Origin: Candidatus Nanosynbacter sp. HMT-352
Lineage (GTDB): Bacteria; Patescibacteriota; Saccharimonadia; Saccharimonadales; Saccharimonadaceae
Direction of reading: 5' to 3'
Length of the DNA stretch: 64,000 nt
Assembly: GCF_022819345.1 (NCBI RefSeq)
Contig: NZ_CP089288.1
Location: 558,001 to 622,000, forward strand
The notes below the pieces were generated by a model. It was given only the letters and a program-made list of their open reading frames with translations, had not been told where the DNA came from and searched no databases. Made by a program: the position numbers and the translations under genes. Shown here piece by piece: positions 17,821 to 26,838 of the stretch (position 1 is the first letter of the stretch; each line of letters opens with the position of its first letter).

Positions 17821-18630
17821 TTATATCACAAGTTGTGTCAGTGCCAGCCTGACGTTGGCGTTGGATTTTAACGCGCTCGCAACAGAGGTGGTTTTTTCAA
17901 GTTGCTCCTCAAGCGACGAATTCATCCCGCGAGATAAAGCCTGAAAGCGAATCATATTTACTATAATATCCGTTAGCAATATCGCTTTTTGGCGGTCAGA
18001 AAAGTATTTGGCGAGATTCTTAAACGCGTCGTATTCCCGATTTGTGGCTAAAATTTGCTTTGCGTCGGTGGCTAATTGTCGATATTCGGCGAATTTTTCT
18101 GGATTTTCCGCTAATTCCTTAATTAGCAATGGTCGCCCAGCAGCCAAAAAAAGGATCTGTTGGCTGGAAGCTGGGTCTAAATTGTACTTTTCAAGCAGTT
18201 TTTTATCTTGGGCAGATGTTGTTTTATGAAGCGTCAACGTCTGACAACGAGATCTAACAGTGTCGAGTATCAACTTTAGGTTTTTCGCGACAAGGATAAA
18301 ATTGGTATTTTTATTCGGTTCTTCCAGTGCTTTCAGGAATGCATTTTGCGACGGTTCGGTCATTAAATCAGCTTCGTCAATGATAATGACTCGACGATTT
18401 ATGGCGTAAGTTCGGAGCATAGAGATGAGTTCGCGGATTTGATCAACAGATATGGTTTGCTTTTCTGGAAGCGGCTTCAGGTGAAAAGTATCGCTATTTT
18501 TTGCTAGTATTTGAGCTACGCCCAGCCCATCAAGTCCGTAATCCGCAATCACCAAAAGTGCGTGAGGCAATTGCGATGAAATCTGGTTGATTTTTTGAGC
18601 ATCTCGAGCGGATATGATCACTTCAGACAT
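17821..18630 (-). CDS. holB: DNA polymerase III delta'-like AAA+ subunit
   Basis: A 269-residue clamp-loader-type protein. It has the HALLVIADYG start of the AAA+ domain without a functional Walker A lysine-threonine motif, a DEADLMTEPSQNAFLKALEE block (Walker B and following helix) near residues 90-110, and the sensor segment TVRSRCQTLTL near residue 140. Loss of the P-loop is normal in delta'. It should help load the sliding clamp. It abuts the pseudouridine synthase gene (18631). Confidence 0.8.
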   Translation of the reverse strand: MSEVIISARDAQKINQISSQLPHALLVIADYGLDGLGVAQILAKNSDTFHLKPLPEKQTISVDQIRELISMLRTYAINRRVIIIDEADLMTEPSQNAFLKALEEPNKNTNFILVAKNLKLILDTVRSRCQTLTLHKTTSAQDKKLLEKYNLDPASSQQILFLAAGRPLLIKELAENPEKFAEYRQLATDAKQILATNREYDAFKNLAKYFSDRQKAILLTDIIVNMIRFQALSRGMNSSLEEQLEKTTSVASALKSNANVRLALTQLVI

Positions 18631-19776
18631 CTATAAATCCTCTGGGAAGAACTTCTTGAATTCGTCAGGAACTGCGGCTTCAAAAACTTTTCTCTCACCA
18701 GACGGCAAAGTTATCTCTAATTTTTGAGCATGCAACATCATACGACAATCTGAAGATTTTCCGTAAACTCGATCGCCAAGAATCGGTGCATTCAAGTGAG
18801 CCAAATGGACACGCAATTGATGAGTTCGACCAGTGGTCGGCTTCAATTCCACAAGCGACTGAGTATCATTTTCCGCCAAAACATGGTAAGTCGTCTGAGC
18901 TGGTTTACCGTTCGGATCTATGCGAAACGTGCTCGGCGCCGAAGGATTGCGACCAATCGGCAAGTTAATTTTTGCGGCATTCAACTTTGGCTTGCCGTCG
19001 GTTATCGCTATGTAGGTTTTCTTGGCTGTTCGCTCGGCAAATTGCCTCTGTAAATGCGCAGCAGATTCTGGGTTTTTGGCTATGATCAGTAGTCCTGAGG
19101 TGTCGCGGTCAAGCCTGTGAACAATTCCTGGACGATCGGTGTCCGTTGCGAATGAGGTTTTGGGGCGAATTATTTCCGCAACCGTCGGCTCGTCAGAAAG
19201 TCCACCCTTTGCGTGTGTCAGCAGCCCGCTTGGCTTATTGACGACAATCACATCATCATCCTCGTATAAAATCGGCAAATCAACGTCCGCCTGCTCTTTT
19301 TCTGGCAAATTAAGCGCAATTTCATCAGTTTCATCAACCTCAAACTTCGGCGTCGTCACGGCTTTATTATTGACCGAAACATATCCAGCTTTTATGTATT
19401 TTTGCCAAAGACTTCGGGAAATTGCCGTGTCGAATTTGGTCGATAAATAAATATCCAAGCGCACTTTGGTTGGCGAAATTTTGAACATTATGACATATTT
19501 TCCCTGGAACGGTGTTTCGATAAATTCCGGATCTAGCGGATTCGGCAAAATCTCGGCGTTATCTGGTTTTTCCGTCCATAGCTCGTCAATAGATTCCTCG
19601 TCAACAATCGAGCCGTAAAGCAGCGCAAAATGCTGCTTATTCAAAATGAATTCCGCAAAAACGTGCGACTCGTCCGTTTGAATTTCCAGCCGACGCAGTG
19701 CTTTAACGGGCGTATTGTCGTCCGCCAGTTTATATAATCTAGCTATTTTCAGCACTGTCCGAGGTAATATTTTCAC
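18631..19776 (-). CDS. RluA-family pseudouridine synthase with N-terminal extension
   Basis: The protein has 381 residues. Residues 1-100 form an unrecognised extension. Residues about 105-160 are an S4 RNA-binding domain (SRSLWQKYIKAGYVSVNN). The catalytic domain follows, with the HRLDRDTSGLL motif placing the catalytic aspartate at D223 and a GRTHQLRVHLA block near the C-terminus. The enzyme converts uridine to pseudouridine in rRNA (RluD/RluC-like) or tRNA; the target is not evident. The extension is unusual and might bind a partner or RNA. Confidence 0.88.
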   Translation of the reverse strand: MKILPRTVLKIARLYKLADDNTPVKALRRLEIQTDESHVFAEFILNKQHFALLYGSIVDEESIDELWTEKPDNAEILPNPLDPEFIETPFQGKYVIMFKISPTKVRLDIYLSTKFDTAISRSLWQKYIKAGYVSVNNKAVTTPKFEVDETDEIALNLPEKEQADVDLPILYEDDDVIVVNKPSGLLTHAKGGLSDEPTVAEIIRPKTSFATDTDRPGIVHRLDRDTSGLLIIAKNPESAAHLQRQFAERTAKKTYIAITDGKPKLNAAKINLPIGRNPSAPSTFRIDPNGKPAQTTYHVLAENDTQSLVELKPTTGRTHQLRVHLAHLNAPILGDRVYGKSSDCRMMLHAQKLEITLPSGERKVFEAAVPDEFKKFFPEDL

Positions 19777-19788
19777 GCGATTTGCTCC

Positions 19789-20961
19789 CTATTTTCGAAG
19801 CCCTACAGCTTTTTGAACGCGATACAAAGTTTCATTAGCGACGACATTCATGTCTTTTTCACTGGAAGCCAACTTTTCTTCAATTGCTTGCTCATCAACC
19901 GCCGCAAGCCGATTCTGGAAATTCTCCAAAAATTCCGCGACTTCGTCGGCCACAATTCGCTTGAAATCGCCATAACGATCCATACCGAAGTACTCGTTGG
20001 CGGTTTGCTCCAGAGTAACTTCCCTGCCAGCATCTTGCCGAACCAAAGTCAAAATCTCCAGCAAATTAGAAATTCCTGGCTGATTTTCCTTGTCGTATTG
20101 AACTTTGCCAATTGAATCTGTTGTTGCGCTCATTATTTTCTTATGTGCCGATTTTGGATCGTCAGAAAGGAAAATAATTCCCTTGCCGCTCTCGTCAGAT
20201 TTGCTCATTTTCTTCGCTGGATTCACGAGATCTTTAATCCTCAATCCTTGATCTTTTCCGAAGAATTGATGTTGCTGAATTACGGGTTTTGGCACGATAA
20301 ATAGATCGCCAAACTTACGATTCATTCGCTCGGCAATATCGCGCGTGAACTCCAAATGCTGAGTCTGGTCGTCGCCAACTGGCACGTAAGTCGCGCCGTA
20401 AAGTAGAATGTCGGCAGCCATCAGGACTGGGTAGTTGAAGAGGCCAACAGACGCATTATTGTAAGTGACCTTCTCTAAAGCCATTAGCATAGGAGAGTTT
20501 AATAAATGAGCAGAGGTATTGCTTTGGATAATTTCCGATATATTCCGATGATCTACTGTGGTATCCTCAGACATTTTATTGCCTATGAATTTGCGCGATT
20601 TATCCTTAAACTGTGTCATTCGGCTCATCTCGCCAAATCCAGTAAAGCAGTCCAAAATCCACGCCAGTTCACTGTGTGCCGAAATGCGACTTTGGCGGTA
20701 AAGATGAATAGAAGAATTGTCCAGTGACAATCCGGCGGCGGTATAAACTCGCGCGTTGTTCAGGATGCTGTCATATAACTTGCTGTGGTCAATTGGCGTC
20801 GTAAAACTGTGAAGGTCTGGGATGAATAGATTAATATCATATTCGTCCGAGCGACGTTTCGCCATGTTAATAATCGGCAAAATAGCCCCAAAGTAATTAC
20901 CTATGTGGATGTTGTTGTTGGCGCGCACGCCAGTGAGGATGACGGGTTTTGATGGTTTCAT
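19789..20961 (-). CDS. trpS: Tryptophanyl-tRNA synthetase
   Basis: A 390-residue class I aminoacyl-tRNA synthetase. The HIGH-like motif is HIGN at 19-22, and the KMSKS signature occurs as KKMSKSDESGKG in the C-terminal half. The block VLMAADILLYGATYVPVGDDQ is characteristic of TrpS. It charges tRNA-Trp, whose gene is at 1342. A TATAAT box at 20969-20974 lies 7 nt before the ATG with no ribosome site, which suggests a leaderless mRNA. Confidence 0.95.
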   Translation of the reverse strand: MKPSKPVILTGVRANNNIHIGNYFGAILPIINMAKRRSDEYDINLFIPDLHSFTTPIDHSKLYDSILNNARVYTAAGLSLDNSSIHLYRQSRISAHSELAWILDCFTGFGEMSRMTQFKDKSRKFIGNKMSEDTTVDHRNISEIIQSNTSAHLLNSPMLMALEKVTYNNASVGLFNYPVLMAADILLYGATYVPVGDDQTQHLEFTRDIAERMNRKFGDLFIVPKPVIQQHQFFGKDQGLRIKDLVNPAKKMSKSDESGKGIIFLSDDPKSAHKKIMSATTDSIGKVQYDKENQPGISNLLEILTLVRQDAGREVTLEQTANEYFGMDRYGDFKRIVADEVAEFLENFQNRLAAVDEQAIEEKLASSEKDMNVVANETLYRVQKAVGLRK

Positions 20962-21028
20962 TAAGTATATTATAGCATTATTCGATCGTTAAGTAATGGG
21001 ACAATATATTATCTGTATTCTTCCTAGC

Positions 21029-21331
21029 TCAGCTTAGTTGTTGCTTTATAATCTTTAAAGATTTTTTATATGTAGACGCTATATCATTTTCTATCTTTCG
21101 TATGGCTGATACATCACTTTGGGATGTTGCTATGCCATCAAAGTTACTTGCTAAATCATCCCAGTCAATTGCTGGATAGTCGACTTTATCATAGTTAGTT
21201 AATCGCGCCATTGCAAAACATAACGAGCTAAGAGACTCCGCCACCTCATATTTATCTGGCGAATCTCGGTAGAGATCAATGATTTCGCGAGCAATGACAG
21301 CCTGTTGTATACGGTTATTATCAGCTTTCAT
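21029..21331 (-). CDS. Hypothetical protein, 100 residues
   Basis: A helical, soluble protein with no recognised domain. Its ATG overlaps the stop of the HAM1-like gene by 4 nt (ATGA), so it is very likely translated as a coupled partner. Nothing else identifies its role. Confidence 0.6.
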   Translation of the reverse strand: MKADNNRIQQAVIAREIIDLYRDSPDKYEVAESLSSLCFAMARLTNYDKVDYPAIDWDDLASNFDGIATSQSDVSAIRKIENDIASTYKKSLKIIKQQLS

Positions 21332-21918
21332 GCATCTATTAAATAATCCCTCAACATCGCGAGCCCATCAACTTTCTCAATTATCGTCAGATATTCCTGC
21401 CATTCTTCGTCGTTCAGTTCTGCCAAACTACGACCAGGAAAGCTCGGATGTCCATAAATATATAACAATTCCGTCCAGCCATGAAGACTATCGCCACGTG
21501 GCTCGTCGACGATAAATCCCTCTTCGTTGGCTACGAAAATGTGGTCTTTTTCACCGTCAAAATAACCAACCGCAAAAGAAAAAATAGCTCGACGATCAGC
21601 CTCGCCTTTCATCAACTTGATAATGCCGGGATAGCTAAAACTATTCAGTAGCAATTTAACAAACGGCCCCGGAAAACCTTTCAGCGCCGGGATGAAGAAA
21701 CCACGGTCATCAACGACCAGACGCTTGTCTGGGAAGGCTTTCTTGGCTTGAGATAATTTACTTTTGGCAATCGTCTGAATGTCTAGCCTTCGCCCTTCGT
21801 CAAAATCATAATCGAGCTGCCTTAAATCAACGCCAAGCGGTTGGAGAAGTTTTTGGAGGCTGGCGAATTTACTGTGATTGGAAGTGATAAAATAAATTGG
21901 GCTATTTTCTTGTTTCAT
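21328..21918 (-). CDS. HAM1/RdgB-like NTP pyrophosphatase, divergent
   Basis: The 196-residue protein has the family opening TSNHSKFASL (the SxNxxK substrate loop) and a VVDDRGFFIPALKGFPGPF block. The second block replaces the usual DDSG with DDRG. Canonical members hydrolyse ITP, XTP and dITP to monophosphates and so clean the nucleotide pool. A more canonical paralogue lies at 34228. The -10 box TATACT (21926-21931) is 7 nt before the ATG and lies inside the 57-bp repeat copy at 21925-21981. Confidence 0.8.
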   Translation of the reverse strand: MKQENSPIYFITSNHSKFASLQKLLQPLGVDLRQLDYDFDEGRRLDIQTIAKSKLSQAKKAFPDKRLVVDDRGFFIPALKGFPGPFVKLLLNSFSYPGIIKLMKGEADRRAIFSFAVGYFDGEKDHIFVANEEGFIVDEPRGDSLHGWTELLYIYGHPSFPGRSLAELNDEEWQEYLTIIEKVDGLAMLRDYLIDA

Positions 21919-21924
21919 ATTGAT

Positions 21925-21981
21925 AAGTATACGCTAACTAGCGTTATTTTGCAGATTTCTAATGCTTGTGCCGTACGGAAT
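21925..21981. repeat. 57-bp direct repeat, copy 1 (remnant of CYTH gene 3' end)
   Basis: It matches 22537-22593 at 54 of 57 positions. On the minus strand it encodes the last 15 codons and stop of the CYTH gene with small changes (YGTSIRNLQNNAS versus YDTSIRDLQNNVS). It also carries the TATACT -10 box of the gene at 21918. It lies 13 nt after the grpB stop. Confidence 0.9.
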
Positions 21982-21994
21982 ATGAATGAGGAGA

Positions 21995-22516
21995 TTAGCC
22001 GCCATTTTTCCACTGCCTGGCACGTTGCAATAACTTATCGACATAAGCTGCTTTAAGTTTTTTATACGCTGACCTGTCGTAATTTGCTTGCTTGGCATAT
22101 TGATATTTTATCTTTGAATATTGATCAGCTTCGTCATTGTGAGACCTTAGATAATCTCTGATAATTAAGAAGTTATCGTGCGTTTCAGTATTCGCGACCG
22201 CGAGGTGAATATGAATATCGCCCTCGCCAGTTTCTTCTTGTCGGGACGCCAGGAAGATATACCCTTGACGGGAACTTGGATTTAATGAAGGAAAATATCC
22301 AATTGCTACCAATTTGTCCCGCAACTCGTTCATGTGTTCGCTATCTTTAGCAGAAATAAGGATATCTAGGATATTTTTACCATCCAAGCCAAGTACTGCG
22401 GTACTGCCGACATGATGAATTTGCGGACTATCCGCAAGCACTAGCGCTAATTTATTTTTCACGCGCGTAAAGACAGCCGATATGTCTTTTTTGGATCTTT
22501 TAATTTCAACCGACAT
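21995..22516 (-). CDS. GrpB/UPF0157 family protein (nucleotidyltransferase-like)
   Basis: A 173-residue protein with the GrpB signature HHVGSTAVLGLDGKNILDI, which corresponds to the GS-x-A-x(n)-D motif of minimal nucleotidyltransferases. A strong TTTAGGAGG ribosome site precedes the ATG, and a TATACT box upstream lies in repeat copy 2. The gene sits exactly between two 57-bp direct repeats derived from the 3' end of the CYTH gene, so it looks like an inserted cassette. GrpB proteins have been linked to dephospho-CoA kinase fusions in some bacteria; the activity here is unknown. Confidence 0.85.
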   Translation of the reverse strand: MSVEIKRSKKDISAVFTRVKNKLALVLADSPQIHHVGSTAVLGLDGKNILDILISAKDSEHMNELRDKLVAIGYFPSLNPSSRQGYIFLASRQEETGEGDIHIHLAVANTETHDNFLIIRDYLRSHNDEADQYSKIKYQYAKQANYDRSAYKKLKAAYVDKLLQRARQWKNGG

Positions 22517-22536
22517 AAGACCTCCTAAATTTAATC

Positions 22537-22593
22537 AAGTATACGCTAACTAACGTTATTTTGCAGATCTCTAATGCTTGTGTCGTACGGAAT
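22537..22593. repeat. 57-bp direct repeat, copy 2 (true CYTH gene 3' end)
   Basis: This copy includes the stop and last codons of the CYTH gene plus a TATACT -10 box that can drive grpB. It is 612 bp from copy 1, with three mismatches. Confidence 0.9.
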
Positions 22594-23121
22594 TTTCCAT
22601 AATTTGCCGTCAATGTTCAGGTTTTTCAGAAAATTGCACATTTGTTGCTGAATGTTTTTTACGTTGGCATCGTCTTCTGTCAGGATTTCCAGTTCAATAA
22701 ATAGTCCTAGTCCAGCAACTTCGTCGATGCAGATCGTATAGTCCTCAGTTTTCGATTCAAGGCGGACTTTATCAACCGTAACAATTTCTTGCCAGCCCAG
22801 CGCTGTGAGCATTTGGCGCGCCGCATTTCCGTCATCAACCGCAAATTCATATTCATCAGACACCAATTTTGCCTGTCCTTCAACTTTCAGCGTCATCAAG
22901 CTCCGTTGCAGCTCACCAGTTTCCGGATTAAGAACATCGCGCACTCGCATAATTTTGGAGCCGGGAACAATTGGCGCGTCAACTTGCTCGGGCAATAAAA
23001 ATACTGTATCAATTTGGCGTTTGACTGAGATGGGCGCGATGAATTGGTCTTTAAGAATGGTGAGAAGCTCGTCGCGTGTTATACTACTCAATACTTTAAA
23101 TTTGGACTCTACTTCAATCAT
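22546..23121 (-). CDS. CYTH domain protein (class IV adenylate cyclase/triphosphatase-like)
   Basis: The 191-residue protein starts with the CYTH signature MIEVESKF (ExExK at residues 3-7) and has further alternating acidic and basic strand residues expected of the triphosphate tunnel fold (LMTLKVEG, DEYEF, LFIELEIL). CYTH enzymes act on thiamine triphosphate, inorganic triphosphate or ATP; the substrate is not clear. The ATG overlaps the stop of the upstream hydrolase (ATGA). Its 3' end is duplicated downstream of grpB. Confidence 0.85.
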   Translation of the reverse strand: MIEVESKFKVLSSITRDELLTILKDQFIAPISVKRQIDTVFLLPEQVDAPIVPGSKIMRVRDVLNPETGELQRSLMTLKVEGQAKLVSDEYEFAVDDGNAARQMLTALGWQEIVTVDKVRLESKTEDYTICIDEVAGLGLFIELEILTEDDANVKNIQQQMCNFLKNLNIDGKLWKIPYDTSIRDLQNNVS

Positions 23122-23981
23122 AAACTTTCTCGTTTGGATTTTGTTATAAGACGACTCGTTTTTGGTGAATATTTTCCCGCCAAATACTCTTTTATAATTT
23201 CCGACAGCTTCTTCGCATATTTATCGGTTATTTCATGCCGCTGAGTTGCCATTGACGTATGAGTTATATTGCTATGATCTTTTGCCAATTTCTTCAGATT
23301 TCTCTCGACAATCAGCGGATCAAGTTTTCCAGACAAAATAGCAATCGGAAGAGTGAGCTTAGCAATGTCATTCATTGTCGTCTGATTGATAATCGCAGTG
23401 TTCAGGGCGATTAAAAACGACTCGGCGGTAACCTCATCAGCCTTAAATCCAGCGTCAGGCCAAATATTGTGCCGATCAGCGAATTGCAAAAAACGTTTCG
23501 AGCTGCGCGGATGACTATTGAAAAACTCATAAAGCGCACGCAAAATCTTCTCTGGATGATGATTTTTTTCGTCGACCATCGGATAATATATCGGCGGGCT
23601 ACACAAAATCAGCGACTTGCTTAACTTCGGATATTGCTTGGCGAGTTCTACGGCAGCCAGCGAGCCCATAGAATGACCGATGATAATATCGACGTGATTT
23701 ATGAATTCCCTGTGCAAAGTGGCGACGATGCTTGCGGCTTGGTCATGGGCGTTGTAGGACTTCCAACCGGGCTTGGGCGAATTGCCAAATCCCAGCATAT
23801 CAATTGCTATAACTCGCGCATCCTTCGGTAAATACGGCTCCAGCGGCGTCCACGTTTTCCAGGATGTGCCTAATCCATGAATAAGTAAAATCGTCGCTTT
23901 CGGTTTTTCTGGACGAGAAAAATAATGCACGTTCAATGCATACGGAATCCGTAACCAGCGATGGATAATCTTGTCCAACAT
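23118..23981 (-). CDS. Alpha/beta hydrolase
   Basis: A 287-residue alpha/beta hydrolase with the oxyanion segment HGLGTSW (35-41), nucleophile elbow GHSMGS with S104, and a C-terminal histidine in QRHEIT. It has no signal peptide. The ATG is 6 nt after a TATACT box (23988-23993), so it is probably leaderless. It is followed by the CYTH gene with a 4-nt overlap. The substrate is unknown. Confidence 0.85.
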   Translation of the reverse strand: MLDKIIHRWLRIPYALNVHYFSRPEKPKATILLIHGLGTSWKTWTPLEPYLPKDARVIAIDMLGFGNSPKPGWKSYNAHDQAASIVATLHREFINHVDIIIGHSMGSLAAVELAKQYPKLSKSLILCSPPIYYPMVDEKNHHPEKILRALYEFFNSHPRSSKRFLQFADRHNIWPDAGFKADEVTAESFLIALNTAIINQTTMNDIAKLTLPIAILSGKLDPLIVERNLKKLAKDHSNITHTSMATQRHEITDKYAKKLSEIIKEYLAGKYSPKTSRLITKSKRESL

Positions 23982-23998
23982 ATTTTTAGTATACTATG

Positions 23999-24033
23999 AA
24001 AATACTCCGCCTGCATGTGAAACGGAGTATTTT
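23999..24033 (-). terminator. Terminator of the rplM-rpsI unit
   Basis: AAAATACTCCG pairs with CGGAGTATTTT (11 bp) just after the rpsI stop codon. It ends the long ribosomal transcription unit on the minus strand. Confidence 0.85.
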
Positions 24034-24051
24034 GTGATAGCCTTTTCTGTA

Positions 24052-24447
24052 CTAACGCTTAGAGAATTGTTCGCGCTTACGAGCAGAACGAAGACCGTAC
24101 TTCTTGCGCTCTTTCTCGCGTGGGTCACGCTTCAATAGCTCAGCCTTCTTCAGAACTGGACGCAGGTCAGCATGAGCAGCTGTCAAAGCTTTTGCGATGC
24201 CAAGCTTGATAGCGTCAACTTGACCAGCCAGACCGCCACCTTTAACTAGAATAGTAACGTCGAATTCTTTTTGCTTGCTGACAATTGCAAGTGGGTCGGT
24301 TACTTCTGCTAGTAGGGTTTTGTTGCCGTCCAGGTACTCAGCGGCAGGTTTGCCGTTGATAGTGATAGTGCCTTTTCCAGGAAGCAATCGAACGCTTGCT
24401 GAAGCACTTTTGCGTCGACCTAAGCCGTAGAAATAAGTATCAGCCAT
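24052..24447 (-). CDS. rpsI: 30S ribosomal protein uS9
   Basis: A 131-residue protein with the uS9 start FYGLGRRKSASASVRL and the conserved C-terminal RSARKREQFSKR whose last arginine contacts P-site tRNA. It follows rplM directly, the usual bacterial pair, here appended to the alpha operon. Confidence 0.97.
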   Translation of the reverse strand: MADTYFYGLGRRKSASASVRLLPGKGTITINGKPAAEYLDGNKTLLAEVTDPLAIVSKQKEFDVTILVKGGGLAGQVDAIKLGIAKALTAAHADLRPVLKKAELLKRDPREKERKKYGLRSARKREQFSKR

Positions 24448-24448
24448 A

Positions 24449-24880
24449 TTACTTCACCTCAACTTTCTCTGGTGTTTGTGCTGCGTGAGCGTGGTCGCTG
24501 CCCGCAAAGATGCGTAGACGCTTTAGGCGCTCTGCTTGCAATTTGTTCTTTGGCAACATACCTTTAACAGCTTCTTCAATAATTCGCTCTGGGTGGCGTT
24601 CACGCATTTCTTTGAATTGCGTTTCCTTAATTCCACCTGGGAAACCACTGTGGCGATAGTAATACTTATCAGTTTCCTTGTATCCAGTAACAACTGTTTG
24701 CGCAGCATTGATAACAACTACGTAGTCGCCACCGTCAATGTGAGGAGTATAAGTTGGCTTGTATTTACCAGTCAAATGCTTGGCAATTTCTGTAGCTAAA
24801 CGTCCAAGTGGTAATTCGCTAGCGTCAAACAATACCCAACGGCGAGAAACTTCAGATGGTTTTTGTGAATAAGTCTTCAT
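24449..24880 (-). CDS. rplM: 50S ribosomal protein uL13
   Basis: The start is set at the ATG at 24880 (MKTYSQKPSEV), which has an AAGGAAGGA ribosome site inside the end of rplQ and begins where uL13 homologues begin. The 143-residue protein contains the LGRLATEIAKHL and DYVVVINA blocks typical of the family. It lies directly before rpsI. Confidence 0.96.
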   Translation of the reverse strand: MKTYSQKPSEVSRRWVLFDASELPLGRLATEIAKHLTGKYKPTYTPHIDGGDYVVVINAAQTVVTGYKETDKYYYRHSGFPGGIKETQFKEMRERHPERIIEEAVKGMLPKNKLQAERLKRLRIFAGSDHAHAAQTPEKVEVK

Positions 24881-24881
24881 C

Positions 24882-25268
24882 TTATTTTCCTTCCTTTGGC
24901 ATTGGTTTAATATCGTCAACAAACTCGATGATCGCCATTTGAGCGCCGTCGCCGACTCGCAAACGTGTTCGTTCAACGCGAACGTGTCCGCTGGTTCGAC
25001 CACTTAGCTGTGGCGCGATTTCATCAACTAGTTTGTAAGCAGCGGCGCGTGTGCTTAATGCTGCAATCACCTGACGTCGGCTAGCTAGGTCGCCCTTTTT
25101 AGCCTTGGTGATGATTTTTTCAATGTGACGCTTTAGTTCCTTAGCCTTTGGCAAGGTGGTCTCGATCTTTCCGTACTCAACCAAGCTGGTAGCCAGACCT
25201 TTGAGTAGGGCTCGTCGCTGATCACGCTCGCGGCCGAACTTGCGCCCTTGATATCCGTGTCTATGCAT
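24882..25268 (-). CDS. rplQ: 50S ribosomal protein bL17
   Basis: A 128-residue protein with the bL17 N-terminus (MHRHGYQGRKFGR, then RRALLKGLATSLVEYGKIETT). It follows rpoA by two bases, the normal end of the alpha operon. Confidence 0.97.
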   Translation of the reverse strand: MHRHGYQGRKFGRERDQRRALLKGLATSLVEYGKIETTLPKAKELKRHIEKIITKAKKGDLASRRQVIAALSTRAAAYKLVDEIAPQLSGRTSGHVRVERTRLRVGDGAQMAIIEFVDDIKPMPKEGK

Positions 25269-25270
25269 AG

Positions 25271-26194
25271 TTAAAACTCCAACTCCGCCATCTTGTCACG
25301 TACTTCGTCTAGTGCCTTTGAACCGAAACCTTTCAATTCTCGCAAATCTTGCTCGGTCAAAGTTACCAAATCGCGAATAGTGCGGATTTCATTGTTAATT
25401 AGCGCGTTCGTCGTGCGGGCGCTTAAGTTTAGCTCTTCAATTGGCATTGCTAGCTCTGACTCTTCGTCTTCCTTAGCTGCGCCAAGTGCTGGCGCGCCAG
25501 TTACCATCGTGTTGCCAGCCAAAGCTGTGTATTGGTTGACGAGAATCGCTGCTGCTTCTTCGAACGCCTCACGAGGTGTGATTGTACCGTTAGTTTCAAC
25601 AGTGATTGCCAATTTATCCAAGTTCGTTTCCTGACCAACACGAGTTGAGTCGACTTTGTAGCGAACGCGCAGAACTGGCGAGTACATTGCGTCGATAGCA
25701 ATCATGTCGCTGTGCAAACGCTTTTCGCTTGACTCTTCAATTGTCTGGTAACCGCAACCTGCCTCAACTACCAAATCCATAACCAAATGCTTGTTTGGGT
25801 CGTCGATTGTAGCAATTACTTGCTCTGGGTTAACAACTTCAACGTCAGCATTAGTTTTAATGTCAGCGGCAGTTACTTCGCCAGCGCCAGTTTTCTCAAT
25901 GCGCAGTTCAACTGGATCGTCAGTAAATACGCGCAGGTGAACGTTTTTCAAGTTCAACATAATGTCGACAACATCTTCTTTGATGCCCTCAACAGTGGTA
26001 AACTCGTGAGTTGCGCCCTCAATCCTGAAAGCTACAACCGCGCCACCACGAACGCTTGACAATAGAACGCGTCGCAATGAGTTACCAAGAGTATTACCGT
26101 AGCCTGGGTGAAGTGGCTCGATTAGAAAAGTAGCACTGGTTGCTGAAATATCATCAACGCTCGCGAGTGCTGGATTGTAAATTGCTTTTGCCAT
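25271..26194 (-). CDS. rpoA: RNA polymerase alpha subunit
   Basis: The 307-residue protein has the alpha N-terminal domain (FLIEPLHPGYGNTLGNSLRRVLLSS) and a C-terminal domain with LNLSARTTNAL and the LKGFGSKALDEV helix-hairpin-helix used to contact DNA and regulators. It forms the dimer that nucleates RNA polymerase assembly. It lies between rpsD and rplQ, as in most bacteria. Confidence 0.98.
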   Translation of the reverse strand: MAKAIYNPALASVDDISATSATFLIEPLHPGYGNTLGNSLRRVLLSSVRGGAVVAFRIEGATHEFTTVEGIKEDVVDIMLNLKNVHLRVFTDDPVELRIEKTGAGEVTAADIKTNADVEVVNPEQVIATIDDPNKHLVMDLVVEAGCGYQTIEESSEKRLHSDMIAIDAMYSPVLRVRYKVDSTRVGQETNLDKLAITVETNGTITPREAFEEAAAILVNQYTALAGNTMVTGAPALGAAKEDEESELAMPIEELNLSARTTNALINNEIRTIRDLVTLTEQDLRELKGFGSKALDEVRDKMAELEF

Positions 26195-26215
26195 AATTCT
26201 TCCCTAACCCTTCTT

Positions 26216-26836
26216 TTATCGTGAGTAATACTCAACAATTAATTGCTCGTTGATGTCAGCTTCTGCTTCCTCGCGCTTTGGCAAACCAGTTACTTCAATC
26301 TTCAGCTTCTTGCTATCAGCTTTTAGCCAGCTTAGTGGGCCTTGGACTGAATTGTTGATTACATCGTCAATTCGCGTAAAGTACTCTGACTTGGTACTCT
26401 TTGGACGAACCGTGATGACATCGCCAGCTTTAACGCGAATCGATGGAATATCGACGCGTCGGCCGTTCAATTCAAAGTGTCCGTGGCTAACTAGTTGACG
26501 AGCTGCGCGGCGCGATACGGCAAATCCAGAACGATAAACAACGTTATCCAAACGGCGCTCTAATAGCTTCAACAAGTTTTCGCCCGCCAAACCTTCTTGA
26601 GCGCGTGTTGCTTCGTCCATCAAGCGAGCAAACTGCTTCTCGACTAGACCGTACAAGCGACGAACCTTCTGCTTTTCACGAAGCTGTGTAGCATATAGAC
26701 TTGGCTTATTCTGACGACCATGTGCGTGCTGACCTGGAATACCAGATTTTTTCGCCAAAATTTTATGTGCTTTTGGATGAAGCGCATAACCTTCGCGGCG
26801 GCTTTGCTTGACAATTGGTGAATTATCTCGTGCCAT
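26216..26836 (-). CDS. rpsD: 30S ribosomal protein uS4
   Basis: A 206-residue protein with the S4 RNA-binding domain (LERRLDNVVYRSGFAVSRRAARQLVSHGH). It lacks the N-terminal zinc cysteines of some uS4 forms. It is a primary 16S rRNA binder, encoded between rpsK and rpoA. Confidence 0.97.
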   Translation of the reverse strand: MARDNSPIVKQSRREGYALHPKAHKILAKKSGIPGQHAHGRQNKPSLYATQLREKQKVRRLYGLVEKQFARLMDEATRAQEGLAGENLLKLLERRLDNVVYRSGFAVSRRAARQLVSHGHFELNGRRVDIPSIRVKAGDVITVRPKSTKSEYFTRIDDVINNSVQGPLSWLKADSKKLKIEVTGLPKREEAEADINEQLIVEYYSR

Positions 26837-26838
26837 AA

